From Enoplolaimus lenunculus (lineage: Eukaryota; Nematoda; Enoplea; Enoplida; Thoracostomopsidae): DNA of 64,000 bases. Made by a program: the position numbers and the translations under genes. Under the pieces are notes generated by a model, which saw only the letters and a list, made by a program, of their open reading frames with translations, was not told the DNA's origin and ran no database searches. The DNA lies in contig JASANG010000662.1 in NCBI GenBank assembly GCA_030248215.1, positions 124,001-188,000 on the forward strand, given 5' to 3'. Position 1 is the stretch's first letter; each line of letters opens with the position of its first letter. Below, in pieces: positions 1-13,000 of the stretch.

Positions 1-214
1 GTCATTTTAGCTAGCTATACAAATGACCTACAAAATAAAGCAACCGGGCAAAAATAGTGTGTAAAAACATCACCCTTCTAAAATACAGTGCGAATTGTGC
101 AGTCAACGTTTAGAAACTGCAGGGTTTAAAATTTTTGTTATTTTTTCAAATTTTGACCCATAAACTCAAATCATGGGGAAAATGTAAATTTTAGAGCGAA
201 ATTAAAAATTTGTC

Positions 215-360
215 GGGCAATGCAAATTTTGGCAGCAAATTTAAATTTTGGCGGGACATTCAAATTTTGGCGGGAAAACTTAAATTTTGGCGGGAAACTT
301 AAATTTGGCGGGAAAATTTAAATTTTGGCGGCAAAATTCAAATTTTAGCCTGAAAATTCA
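215..360. repeat. Minisatellite, about 19-bp unit
   Basis: Seven or so imperfect copies of AAATTTTGGCGGGAAAA, spaced 18-20 bases, in the RPGRIP1L intron at the left edge. Confidence 0.85.
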
Positions 361-927
361 CAGTTAAGCGTGAATTTCAAAATTTTTCGATAAAGTCTAT
401 TTTTGGCGCATTAAAAACACGTTTTCAAAATACCCTGGAATTTTCGAACATATTCTAAGAATAGGCTGCAAAAAACAACATAGGTGCTAGCTGATGAAAA
501 TAATTGCAGCAGTAATGTTATAGCTATTTTCCAATAATAACATGAACATTTTTCGACATTGGGAGCGCAGTACAACCTGGATGGTGCATTAGTATAACAA
601 TCTGCCTGGCAGGGAACAGGTACTTAAGCATTAATTAGACAATGAGAAAAGAGTATTCGCATCAGCTAATCGTATTTGAGTATGGCATTAAGGTAGTAAC
701 CAATCATAAGGCGTGACTTGTAGCAGAAAAAGAAGTATCCCGTGGACTAGCCCAAGTCGTATTCCGCACTGGACTAGCCCAATTTGGAATTGGGCTAGCC
801 CAATTCGGAATTGGGCCGAATTACGGCTTGGGCTACGACATATATAAAGTTCAAAAATATTTAAACATATTGAACAGGTGTTGTATATAGAACTTTTCAA
901 ATGAAATTCAAGGTAAAACATAATAAC

Positions 928-1002
928 CTTAGAAATATGAATTTCGACCAAATTTTGGCCAGCCTCAAGATTTTCGACGTCGTCCATTTCTTGTTCAACC
1001 TT
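928..1002 (-). CDS. RPGRIP1L: RPGRIP1L exon R15, start of C2 domain
   Basis: [20 protein letters not shown] and IHISK; human LERGENLFEIHINK. Donor AAG|GTTATT. Last exon in the window; nothing coding is seen at 1-927. Confidence 0.94.
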
Positions 1003-4000
1003 CTGCAATAAAAATTAACAATAAATAAAAAAACTAAAATTGCATTGCACATATTCTACTTTGTTACCAAAAATTATTACACAGATAATTCATGGGTTAC
1101 TTTGCTACTGGATGCAAAGTTACTTTGTAAGGCCGAAAACAATACTGGAGGCTATTTACTTAAAAATACGGAAGCCAGTGCCTCTAACAATTGATATCCA
1201 TGTGAATGGAAAAATCTTACCTCTGACGGAACAGGAATCGTTGCCGGCCTGATTCCGCTCGCAATATCGTGAATTTGGCGTTCGAGTTTCTAAAATATTC
1301 CTATTTATATGCTTTTCATGGTGTATTAAGAAAAATGTTTGAAATACATGTAACACTCATCACTGATGCAGGAATAACTAATAGGACCGTTCGTACCTAA
1401 AAGCAAAAACAAAGTCGGTGCCCATATGACAAAATGTACTGTTTCAAGTACCCTTTTGAATTTTTGTCCATTGTTCTAATTGTTTATCAACCGCACTAGT
1501 AAATGTGACGCCACAATCTTTACCACATGATTGTTTACAATTAAGTAGAGCACTTCAATAACAAACCGTTTAAATTATAATAAGCTTAAACCTGTATGCG
1601 TGCCGCTCTTTCATCTAAAAGTTCGACAAGATTTTTAAGTTTGTTTTCATAGTCACGTTTCAGCGATTCCATTCTTCTGGTTACCGATTCTGCCTAAAAT
1701 TAATAAATGTTTAGACTTGCAGCAAAAATCAGTTTTACAAAATTACTTCCTATAAATAGACACCAATTCTAACATGTTTGCATCGATTTTAATGTGCCGT
1801 AGAAAACAATATTCATAACATGTTCATTTATTTCAGACATCTTGCAATTGAAGCTGTAGATTTCGAGAACGTATTTGCAAAGACTGACAAAAAGTGTCAC
1901 CAATTCAGAATGGAAATGGACATTGTTTGCTTGTTTCTTTGAATGCAAATAATCCCAAAGCAGACCACCCTAACCGTATTGTCTCAATGCCGTATAGCGT
2001 TAGTTTTTTTTGTTTGTTAGGTTTCTTATTTCTCGTACCACCGCAAGAGACGTAAAAGTTTTTAACCATTAGAGAACACAACCTGTTGGGAAAATTAATT
2101 GTTTTTTATGCATTAAAATTATATTACAATCTTGCTTCGGTCGACCGCGTTCCTGACACACGATTTACATAACGTATCAACTCAGTCCCGTTTTGAACGC
2201 ATTTGAGCTGATGAGGACACCTTTTTGATGTAGCAAAGCGAGTTAGACGACGTCAGTTTTTTAGACAGCAATTGGCAGGGTTGTTAGCCGAAAAAATTAC
2301 CGGAACAAATGGTTTTTTCATTTTCTCCATTTTTTCCGTGGGGGATGGAAAAAATAGAAAGAATGGACAAATACTAAACGATTCTTAAATACCAGTCGTA
2401 CTGGGACTACATTTATTGAGCGAAGCTCGAACACACGTAAGCAGTTTACGTAATATGCAAATTAGTTATTAGCTAACTTTTCACTTATCGGTTTTGGAGG
2501 TTTGTAAGCAATTTTCTTAGATTCCTCGCACCCAAAAACCCTTCAGCCACCCTAATAATTATTGGAATATTTTAAAAAGTACAAATTTTGTCTCGTCAAT
2601 TAAGCAAATATGCAAATAATCAATTAGCAAACTATTCGATAATCGCTGTTAAAGGTTTGTAACAATTTATTCAGATTTCTCGCACTCGAAATCCCATTAA
2701 TTTGTCCAAATTTTCGAAACAATTTTTGGTTCCGCGACCATGTAGCCTTAAAAATCGAATTTTTCAAAAATTCAGATCTGGGCATGGAATAATCAGGTGA
2801 TGTCATCAGAAGCTCAAATATGTAAAAAGTTTTAAAATCCAAGCATTTTTGGGCAAATGCCGGCTAAGGGCTTGATAACCGGTTACTCAGACAAAGAATT
2901 AAGTTTTTTCATTTTTGTCACAGGTAAAAATCAGGGGCGGAACGTTTTCCAGTGGGACTAAAAAAGAGCCAGCTTAAGCTTTAGGCTGATTTTTTTGCTT
3001 TTGCTTAGGCTTAGGCTTAGAAATATGCTTATTATACTGTTCCGTCCCTGTTCATTACGTTTGCCTATTTTTTCCGGTAAAAATGGAAAAAAAATTCATT
3101 TTCTTTCGGTCATAATTTTTTCCGAAAAAATAACCCTGGCAATTGGACAGCATTTTTCTAGTGTGACAGTGCCAAATGTACCCATTGTTCTGCTACTGAC
3201 ATAGAAGTTCGTAAATAGATTACAACAACCGTTTTACCTCTGCTTTGGAGAGTCTGTGCGTTTTTCCTAACCTGAATGAGTCCGTATTGTATATAATAAT
3301 GGCGACGGCGTAAATTTTTTTGAGAAACCTAAAATAACTGCCACAGCCGTACTATTGAATTAAACTTGCGCCTTCAATACTCAACGTGAGATATAATTTA
3401 TTGGTCACAATTTGTCAATAATTTAAAGCTACCTACTTGTTGTATCATAGATTTTTTTACCTCTGCTTGGTATTCTTTGTTGAGTTTATGCTGAACAACA
3501 AGCATATTTCGTGTTTTTTCTAATTCTTGCATTGTTTCAGCGTAGAGAACTTGTAATTTTGCAAGTTGTTCGCTTGTATCTGAAAAACAGCCATTTTTTG
3601 CTTTTTCAAAACAAACGGCGCTGTTGTGCAATGTGTATAATGCATTCAAACTGTTTTTTATGGAGAACCAGCTCGATGTTAGTTTAACATACAAACACGT
3701 TCCGAACATAATTAATTTGTGCTCATTTTCTTTGCAAGCATCAGTGATTTAATATATTTTGCCAACTTTCAAGTTTTAGACATGGTACAACGAAACCCGA
3801 ATATCTTTAAGAACACGGTTTACAATAAAAGACATAATTTACCATTTGATTCAAAAGTGACGTTGTATAAGAATTCTAGTTTCTCGGGCTCGTTCGGTTC
3901 AGCGAGTGCACTTTTTTGGAGTACTGTGCGCTTTGGGGATAAAGTTTCCGTCGGTGATGTTTTCGATTCCTTTGTCTAAAATATATATTTGTGCACATTC

Positions 4001-7000
4001 AATAGTCATCGACAATTGTTGTGATATTAAAAAATGTTGCTCCAAAGGAATACATTTTAAGTTTAATGACAAAAATGTACCGCTTGTTGCATTGTTGCAA
4101 ATCAGGGTCAAAATATTTTGAATTGCTGCATCAAGAGCACGAAATTAACGCAAAAAATGTAGTTTGACTTTACCTTGCTTAAACTTAGCTTGATAGCCGC
4201 CCCAAATTTCAATTAAGATTACCGCCTGATAAGTTCTAAATAAAAAACGCGTTGCGTTCATCACAGCGATGAACAATTGAACCGAAATGCTGTAAGTTCA
4301 TTAATATCAATGCACACACGTAGGTTACACTCAATTCGTAGCTGTCTGTTTTTTATGAATGTTTCTTAAATGTTGCAGAATAAATTGTGCATTTTGCCGG
4401 GATTATACTACGATATCGGTATATTATTTGTCTAAAACAGCGATACCCTACTTTTATCGACACAGAAATATCGGTTTAATGCAATAGTAATATATTATCA
4501 CAACACATATACTAACCTGCGAAGCGTCATTAAGTCTGGATTTCATCTTGATTATTTCATGTTTCATATCTGCCATGGTCTTTTGTGCTTGACTTAGTTC
4601 GAACGCAATTTTATGTTTCTCCTCTGAAACCCGTAAATGCACATGAATAGTGTAGACGTGCAGACTGTAAAGTAGGCGCGACAAATAAGGTTTTATAATA
4701 TGGAATGTGTGGTCAATCCGTAAGGTATAAACTATAAAGCTAAAATTGTCTAAAGGTGCTAACGACTCTTCAAACGACCCTTGGTTATACGTGTTTTTAT
4801 GAGGCTGCCTCCTAATGAGAAAAAACACTGAACCCAACTATGCTTATCTATACGTTTTATCTCAACAGCAAATTAATTTGCACGTGTGGCAGTTCCTAAT
4901 GGCCATATTAAAATACCCCACGCTAAAATCGATGCTACTTGCTTAACAACATAGTAACACCTATTGTGGATTAAGTATAGTTTATATGCTGATTAAAAAT
5001 GATAGCTAGTTAAATTGGACGTACCTCAACTACTAAGTTCTTGATACAAATAACCTTGTCCTAAATATCTGTGGCACACAGCGCTCAAATATTGATATAA
5101 TTTTTATTAATTTCCGTTTTGGAAATTAAGCATTACTAATTATCCGAAATTAAAAATACAAACAAGATTTCAAACAAAAACTGTTACAAAATCCGGTGAG
5201 CGGTTCATGGGATTCCACGGCGGACGACCAAGCTATACGACGTTCAACATCTACCTTCCGACCTCCGAGTAGACCACGTTAAACGGTTTGTAAGAATCCT
5301 AATTTGGTCCGAAAGTTCTCTTCTCTCTATCAAGTTATATGTACCGGTCTCGTTTGCAAGGTTATCGGCTAATTTATTTCTTTCATTTTTTTCACGTTTC
5401 ACTGTTTCTTCCATTTGCGACATCTTTTGTTTCAAACTGTTTTCCATCACTGTGCTTTCGTGTTTTTTCGAAGCGTCAAAAGCCCTGAAAAATGTCTTGC
5501 AGCTTGAAAATTTGAATTTCGGTGTAAATTTAATCGCAAAGTAGTGCATCAACCACGCAGTCAATCTTCAAATCACACAGTCAAACACCACTTTTCTATC
5601 GGACTGAAGATCAGCAGTTGATGTGAAAACGGTAAAGAGGGCATACACAGTGGTTTTTCTGTTATCTCTATAAGCCGGCATTTGCTCCAAAACGGTCGAA
5701 TTTCGGAACTTTTTGCATAGAAATATTTTGCCTGTTTGAGCTACTTATGATCTGCTCTGAGCACATTGTACATTTCAATTTTAATTTGTGAAAAATTTGA
5801 TTTTTATGTGTTAAGGTCCGCTGGTGTTGAATGGTAGTTTTACTCCTCTGAAATTTTGCCCCTTAGTAAATCTGCCATATGATATTTTTGGTATCACAAT
5901 TCGTCGATCGACAACTTGTCGACCGACAACTTCTAATAATAAACTTCATTGATTCAACAATTCGTCGCCCATAATTTATGCTGAGGCTTACACGCAGGCT
6001 TAGGATTACGCTTAGGATTATGCTTAGATTTATTAATTGGCTTGAGGACACTGTTGGGCGACAAGTTATCAGTATAAATACTCTATGGTATTCTTACTAC
6101 CCAAATAAAAATACTGTATAGTGTTTTCACTCTCCTTATACTGTTTTTCCACTCCGTTATCTACCTACCACGTTTCAGTGAACACCTGGTCGGGGTGGCA
6201 CATATGTTGGGACTCCACGTTTCTGTGATAGACCCAACCAGAATTAATACATAAGTTGTGTCTGGTTTCTGCTCGTGTTGCTCGCAAACTTCGTTTTCCT
6301 GTTTCTGTGGTATGGCTGGCGTCGCACGGGCACACTTCGAAAACTAGGCTGCTCTCCTTTAAGATTAAAAATAATTTCGTTTATTACCGATTACATTGGT
6401 ACCAATTGAAACACTTTTCGTGCACGATGCGAGCGAGACGCCAGACGCAAGTTTTTACATTCAAATTTACTGCTCAAAAACTTGTTGTTCCTATAGAGTT
6501 CATACATTTAAGTTTGTCTTCCCACGCAGAGCTTTTTAGCAGGGTAACGGAATTCCGATTCCGGCTGAAATTACGACAAATCTTATGTTCAGATTTCGGT
6601 CAAATATTATTCACATTCAGGAATTCTGACTTTACGGTTTTGTCAATTATATCAACTATTTGAGTTTAGGACGGATAGGTTCTGTCTTACTTCTGGTGAA
6701 ACTAATCAGTTAAAAAGATCAGCGCTTTTACGTGTATACGCATAAAATCAGAATATGTCTACTCCAAACTTGGCTCCTGGCAAAAGTTATCCCCCCACAG
6801 TACCGTATATTTCAGGAAGCAAAATAAAAAGCCTCATCCTATTTTATTGATTGAGTCATTATGTGTGTCGCGGGTGGGAAACTTTTTGTTGGGATAAAAG
6901 TTGAGCAAGTACGGCAAATGATACTCAAAATGTGTCCTAGATTCTGGTAGGAGATATATACATCCTTATGACCCTGGATGCGACGGTGAAACTAACTGGT

Positions 7001-10000
7001 TTAGATTTTGCCAACATGGTTGCTGTGCACATTGGCAACGCTAATTCTTAGCGCACAGATTGTTGTACTTACCGTGGTGTCATTAAAATTTTTTAATATA
7101 TCAACAATTTATACCATGGGACTCTTACAAAATTATTGTTTTTCCCTTGTTGTTTTCAGCACCGGGAGCTAAAATGGCCCTCTTTTATTATGATGTTAAT
7201 GAATACTTAATTTCACTGTTAAACAGTGTGATCGAGCAACCGCAGATTCCGAGTTTACCGTAGCAACCGGAAGGGGTTAGTGATATGCGTGACACCTTGG
7301 AACATTCATCGTTGCCATCAGCGTCTGTCGAACACACCGCTGATGCTCAAGTCCTGGCTAATAGCCTTCGTATAGAATTTCGAAAACGATTCTTTGTCGC
7401 CTGGATGTCGTGGAATGGTTTGCTTTTTTGCGGCCTTAGAAATGAACTGAATCAGAAACCTATACAGTGGCGAACGACTACAACTACTGACGAGTATGTA
7501 CAATACTGGTTAAGTTATATCCAGTCCCAAGTATTACCGCACTGATTCAGGGGATAAAAGTTAGTCTTTGTCGCGCACCTCCCTTAACTGGTAAAACCAG
7601 CGTCTTGCCCGCATTCTTTCCGCATTGTCATTGAACAATCCGGAAAAGCGGTATTTGTGTGTTGCTAGCACCAACGCCGCCACAAACATTCTTGCGCTAA
7701 GGCTGGTTAAAAAATTTTGTGTCAGTTTTGTAACAGCGAGATCATACAACCCGGAGCCGTCCTAGGTTACCTACCTACCGCGCAACTACGACATGAACTT
7801 TATGGATCTCGTGTTACAGCCGTATTACGCAACGCGAAGAGATCCTAACACCAATCAGGACAGGCAGCGAAAACTTAAGTCATCCGGTGCTTTGTTACAT
7901 CATAGATCATTGTGTGCGCCAAGCATATGGCTCTTATGAACATCGTGAATAATCTAGACACGTTTCATCATTTGAAAACGACCAAACTATGACCACGGAG
8001 TTTTCGACTTAATAGCAATCGATGAGACCGCCTTCGTGGACTTACCGCGTATGTCGGTGGTTTCTCCGTTAGCACTTGCCGATCAAATTATCTTGATGGG
8101 TGACGTTCACCAACTACCGGCATATGTCACCAACAGAGTCTTGTGGTAATTCGGCGTGGAAGAATCAGGGGTGGAGTTATTGTTCACATTAGCTACAAAC
8201 AACTCCCATTGCCTAGTAATACAACTCCGTGAAAATACTGTTCATTGACAGCACTGTTGGAACCACCAAATCGCGTGCTGTATACCGAAACGCCCTTCAT
8301 CTGTTCCGCTGACCAGTGGTTGCAACACACTGACTGGCCTTGCGTTCGCCAAATCCCCGTAGGGCAACCCATTGTATCCAGTCATATCGAAGGGCAACAG
8401 GCGTACCATGGTGTCAATCTTTACAATAGGCATGAACTGATTTCTGCAACTAAGTTGGTTGATCTATTTTTACATCAAGGTGGGGTGCCACCGGCAGATA
8501 TTGGCATTAATGCGGCGTACACAATTTTGACGGAACTGCTCAGATGGTAGGCAGAGAATATCCAGACATAACGATCGGATGCGCTAATGTCTGGCAAGAG
8601 ACGACAGAAATTTTATGATCATTTCTCTCGTCCGATCACTGCCATCCTTACGCGCATGGGGTCAGCCTCATCCGCTAGGCTTCCTATCTGAGTATCGGCG
8701 AGCGGACGTTACTATTACGCGGGCTAGAAAAGCGAATTTTATATATGCAACACGTTGCACATCCTGGATCAGCCTCTGCTGTGAGAGTATATTAGAGAGT
8801 GTAGCAAAGCGAACGCCTGGATTGAGCCTATGGCTCCAGCAGTAAACCGGTTTATACACATGCGGAACACTTTAACTAATCCATTACCAGAGTCGCAATA
8901 AGCTATATTACTGTCTATGCATCCCTAACATAACATTAGCCACCACGGGATAATCTGGACAGTTCAACAGCTGCGCTAATCTCAACTGCTGCTTAATTAC
9001 ATTAACTGCAATTAACTTCGTTGTGGGCTGCGGTAGGATTTGGTTAATTTCGCCATCCGGCAACAGACTTGTGCGGATTCACTATCAACGCCAGCTGGCC
9101 ATAATATCTATGTATTCTATTAGGTTAGTTTATACCTTTCCTCGTAGTCTAAGCGCAAGTAACATGATTATAGTTCCATTTTTCGGGTCATCTTACATGT
9201 TTTCAAACTTATATTTAGTTCCGATTGTAATTGATGATCAATGTTAATTCTACCAATACAATAAAGCCAATGAATTGGGTAAAGTTGCAGTTAGCTAAAG
9301 AAAAATGAAGTACTTTGGCCAAAACATCATACTTTAGATTTTTGAGCCGCTTTAAAAGTTCAAATTTTAAACTAAAAACTAAAATTTTAAGACAAATAAC
9401 TTTTTGTGTAAATTTTTATGAAAGTTAAAAGTCAACAATTGTACAAAAAACCCGTCCTTGCGGTAATTTTAATTGTCTTAAAATATTTTTCAGATTTCGA
9501 AAATTTATTCTAACATTCCAAGAAGTCAGTTAACCTTTCCGTTCGCGAATATATAAGCAGAGTACAAGTTGGGTTCGGGGGCTCAGAGTTGTACGGCTGT
9601 GAGTTACTGTCCGAGTGTTTAGCGAGTGGTTTGTTAGTGACTTTTGGCGATTATACTTGTGTCTTGTGCATACCTTAGTGCGCACACAAGACTTACTTCC
9701 GTAAGGAAGTCGTGAATTTTCATACTTAATTTTTTGGTGTAAATTAGAGAGTCCTAACAGGTTCTGTACTGCGAGCACTAGGTCACAAAATTTTCTCATT
9801 TGTGAATTGTAACTTTTTGGTAACTTTTGGACAATCTTGTTGGTGAACAGTGGTCCATTGTTGAGCTAATTCAGAACATTTCTGGTACTGAAGTTGAATT
9901 AGGGTGCTTCAGAATTTTTTGGGGGATTATAATAAGTCTAACCTGTAAAGCGGTCGTAGTTTTACATTTTAATTCTTATTTTATTTTGGGGTGTCATTAG

Positions 10001-13000
10001 TACGTATTAATATTGAGTTAATACGTTTCCTGCTATACTGAGATTTCTGACTTGTGTACGTAATCCATTTTAGGCGTGAGAATTTTGACTTTAAGTGATT
10101 CGCCGTGCATATCGTGCCACGTCTTTTTGTGAGAATTAAAGGTTCGTGCTTGTTTGGTAACTGCGAGCTTAGGAAAGTGTTCCCCGGAGTGACGACCGAA
10201 TTGAATTTTTTAGTTCGCTGTGTTACAATGAACCAAAAATTATTGAACGCATGTAATTAATCGATGAAGCTCTTCGACCACATTTGTCCAATGCAATGTT
10301 TGTAGCGGAATAAAACGATAGTTTTGGATTGAACGAAAGTTAGATTTGAGCAACTGACACGGGAATTTTAGTAGCAGAATTATCGTTCGGTGTATATGCC
10401 ATGGTTTGCGGAAAATATGACAATAAGTTGGCACGGCAATAATTTCCAGCCAAACTAAAGTTGTCGAAGCACAGCAATCATGTTAATATTTCTAATGCAT
10501 CACACAAAGTATTACAATTTGCATTCACTTTTCACTTGTAGCCAAAGACAAATTGCCGAAAGATAACTGTGCTAAAAGTTTGAAAAACCAAGGTTGTCTG
10601 TCCTAAGCCAGAAACATTGAGTAGGACCATTAAAAACTGTTCATAAAAACATAGTATGGGAAGAGAATATTGAATAGATATTAATAAAAAAGCATATGGC
10701 AGATTTACTGGTGGAGTAAAATGACCATATTATTATGTTACTTTTAAATTAGGGCGTAAAATTCTACTGAAGTCAAAAACAACATACTACACCGGTACCG
10801 CGATCAATTTTTTTCTCAAAATGTTACGTATTGGCCCATGTCGAGAGTTTTTCTGTGGGACTAGAATAGAGTGAGCTTAAGCTTTAGACTAATTTTTTTG
10901 CTTGGCTTACACTTAGGCTTAGGCTCAGGCTTAGGCTTAGGAATAAACTCAACTTTACGCTTAGGCTTAGGCTTAGGAATATGCTTATAATACTGTTCCG
11001 TCCTTGTTCTTTACATTGGCCAAAACAACATATACTGGTACCGCGAGCAATATTTTTTGTTAAAATGTTATGTGTCTAATGATCGTATGTGCACAATTTT
11101 AGCTAACAATTATCGCGATATGTACTACAGGTATATTTACGGAAAAAGTTTTTTCCTTATTTCAAGTTTACGCTAAATAAACTGTCTTGTAAATTTTTTG
11201 TTCCAGCTTATCTGTGAATGATAGCCATAATTTGATGACTTACGTTTTCACTAGCTTCTCATTTGAGGCTTTGAGAACTTCATTTTCATGTTTCAAATCT
11301 TCAAGTTGTTGTTTAAGCTGTAATATTTAAACATGTAAAAAAATTAAAATGAGCACGTGCGAGTGCATGACTGCGCTATAATTTTAATAGCACATAAGGA
11401 TCAAAATAACCCTAAAGTGGAGAATAGAAATAAATGTACTATTTTGTTGCTGTTATTATACCTCAGCTCTGGTTGGGAACTGTCTCTCTGAGGTCATTTT
11501 GTAGTCGTTCGAAGCATTTCGTCGTCTTAAATCTTTCCTGTCTAGATATTATATCAACAAAGATTAAAAATAGTTTAAAATGATCAGAAAATCCAAACAT
11601 ATCCACGATAATTTACCTGGAGAGCTTGTGATAGAGGTTACCTTCATACACTTAAAATAAAATAGGGACTGTTTAATTTGAATATGATTTGGTCCTTTTT
11701 ACCCGGCCGCTATAAGCTAGAGCTTTCCGTAGCATAATGGAATATGTTTTCAATTACTATCTGTAACTTTTTTTCACACAGAGTAGACAATGAGCAACTC
11801 AACCGAAATGGTATAAGCACAAATTATATGTAAGCAGCGCGCAGTGTATAATCACTACTACGCGTATAAGTAGTAACACAATATTAATAGACTCTCGAGC
11901 TCGAGTGAAAACGATCCTTCCACATGTACAGTGGCTACTTCGTTGAATAAATGGAACGCACAACATCAATGTTTTCACAGCAAAAAGAAAAATATGAAAG
12001 GCCTATATTGGAAATGAAAAAATGGCTGTATATTTTTCTGGGTGAATGGGACAACTTTACATTTTCTGACGGGGACCGGGAAAATTGAAAAGTCCCGTTT
12101 TGGGCAAATGGGATAGTGGAACAGCTTTATGTTTTACGACAAAAACCATAAATGAAACAACCTATGGTTAAAAATGTATTTTCACGGGAACCAAAAAATA
12201 GAACGGCATAGTTTTAGGCAAGCGAGAAAACGAATTCACTCTCTACTTTCATGCGGGCGCGTAGCCAAGGGGGGGCAGGGGGAGCTCAGCCTCCCTAGAA
12301 CAATTTTAGCCCCACTAGAGAGTTTTCATCCTTGCTTGTAACTCATTGAATGCCCCCCCTAGCACGGCGAGCTGGCTACGGGCCTGTTTTCATGATAAAA
12401 CAGGAAAATGAGACAGCTTTGTACCTCGTGATTGGTGAACGGAAATCTGTATAGTTTTGCTGGGAAACGGGACAGCGTCACATTTTTGGCAGGAGAACAT
12501 GAAAATGTGACCTCCCAAACACGGAAAAATAGCACAGTTCTTTTTGACCGAATTGCCTATTTCTTTGCAAGTTATCATTCGACAAGTTGAGAGTTCGTAC
12601 CAATACTCATCGAAGTTTCCTCAGAACAGTGTTTGGTGAAGGTTCGGCAAATTCTATTGGGAATTTTTCGTATTTTTATACGATTTGTGCAATTCGGTGA
12701 GATACAAAATCGCGTTTCAAAATGTAAATAAAATAAAAACAATCCACACTACAGATTAACCAATACTTCAAAATCGTTTGTAATGACATTGGTCTGCGCC
12801 GTCCGTAATTGACTCTGTAGCTGTGCTGTCAAATTTTGTTCGGTCTTAAACCGCTCATTGAGGTGTTCAAATTCGGTCAGGACACTTTCGTGGTTCATTC
12901 GGAGAGCCTCCATATCCTAAAACTAATAAAGGCAGGCATAATGACTCTGAAATGTCATGCGACCTTGTTTGCCAAAACAATTTGGTTGCACTGTAAAGTT

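Larger units (their letters stand above)
1694..3436. other. RPGRIP1L intron with repeats
   Basis: No exon seen. Contains the truncated minisatellite element at 2392-2700, a dispersed repeat at 2726-2880 and a MITE at 2932-3050; the rest is unremarkable AT-rich DNA. Confidence 0.7.

Noticed and set aside
10880-11000. TTAGGC runs as interstitial telomere sequence
   Set aside because: They sit inside a transposon-like unit with shared ends, repeated at several sites.
11462-11530. Minus-strand segment ending in a donor-like GAG|GTATAA as an RPGRIP1L exon
   Set aside because: R7 joins R8 in phase without it, and none of its frames shows coiled-coil or family sequence.
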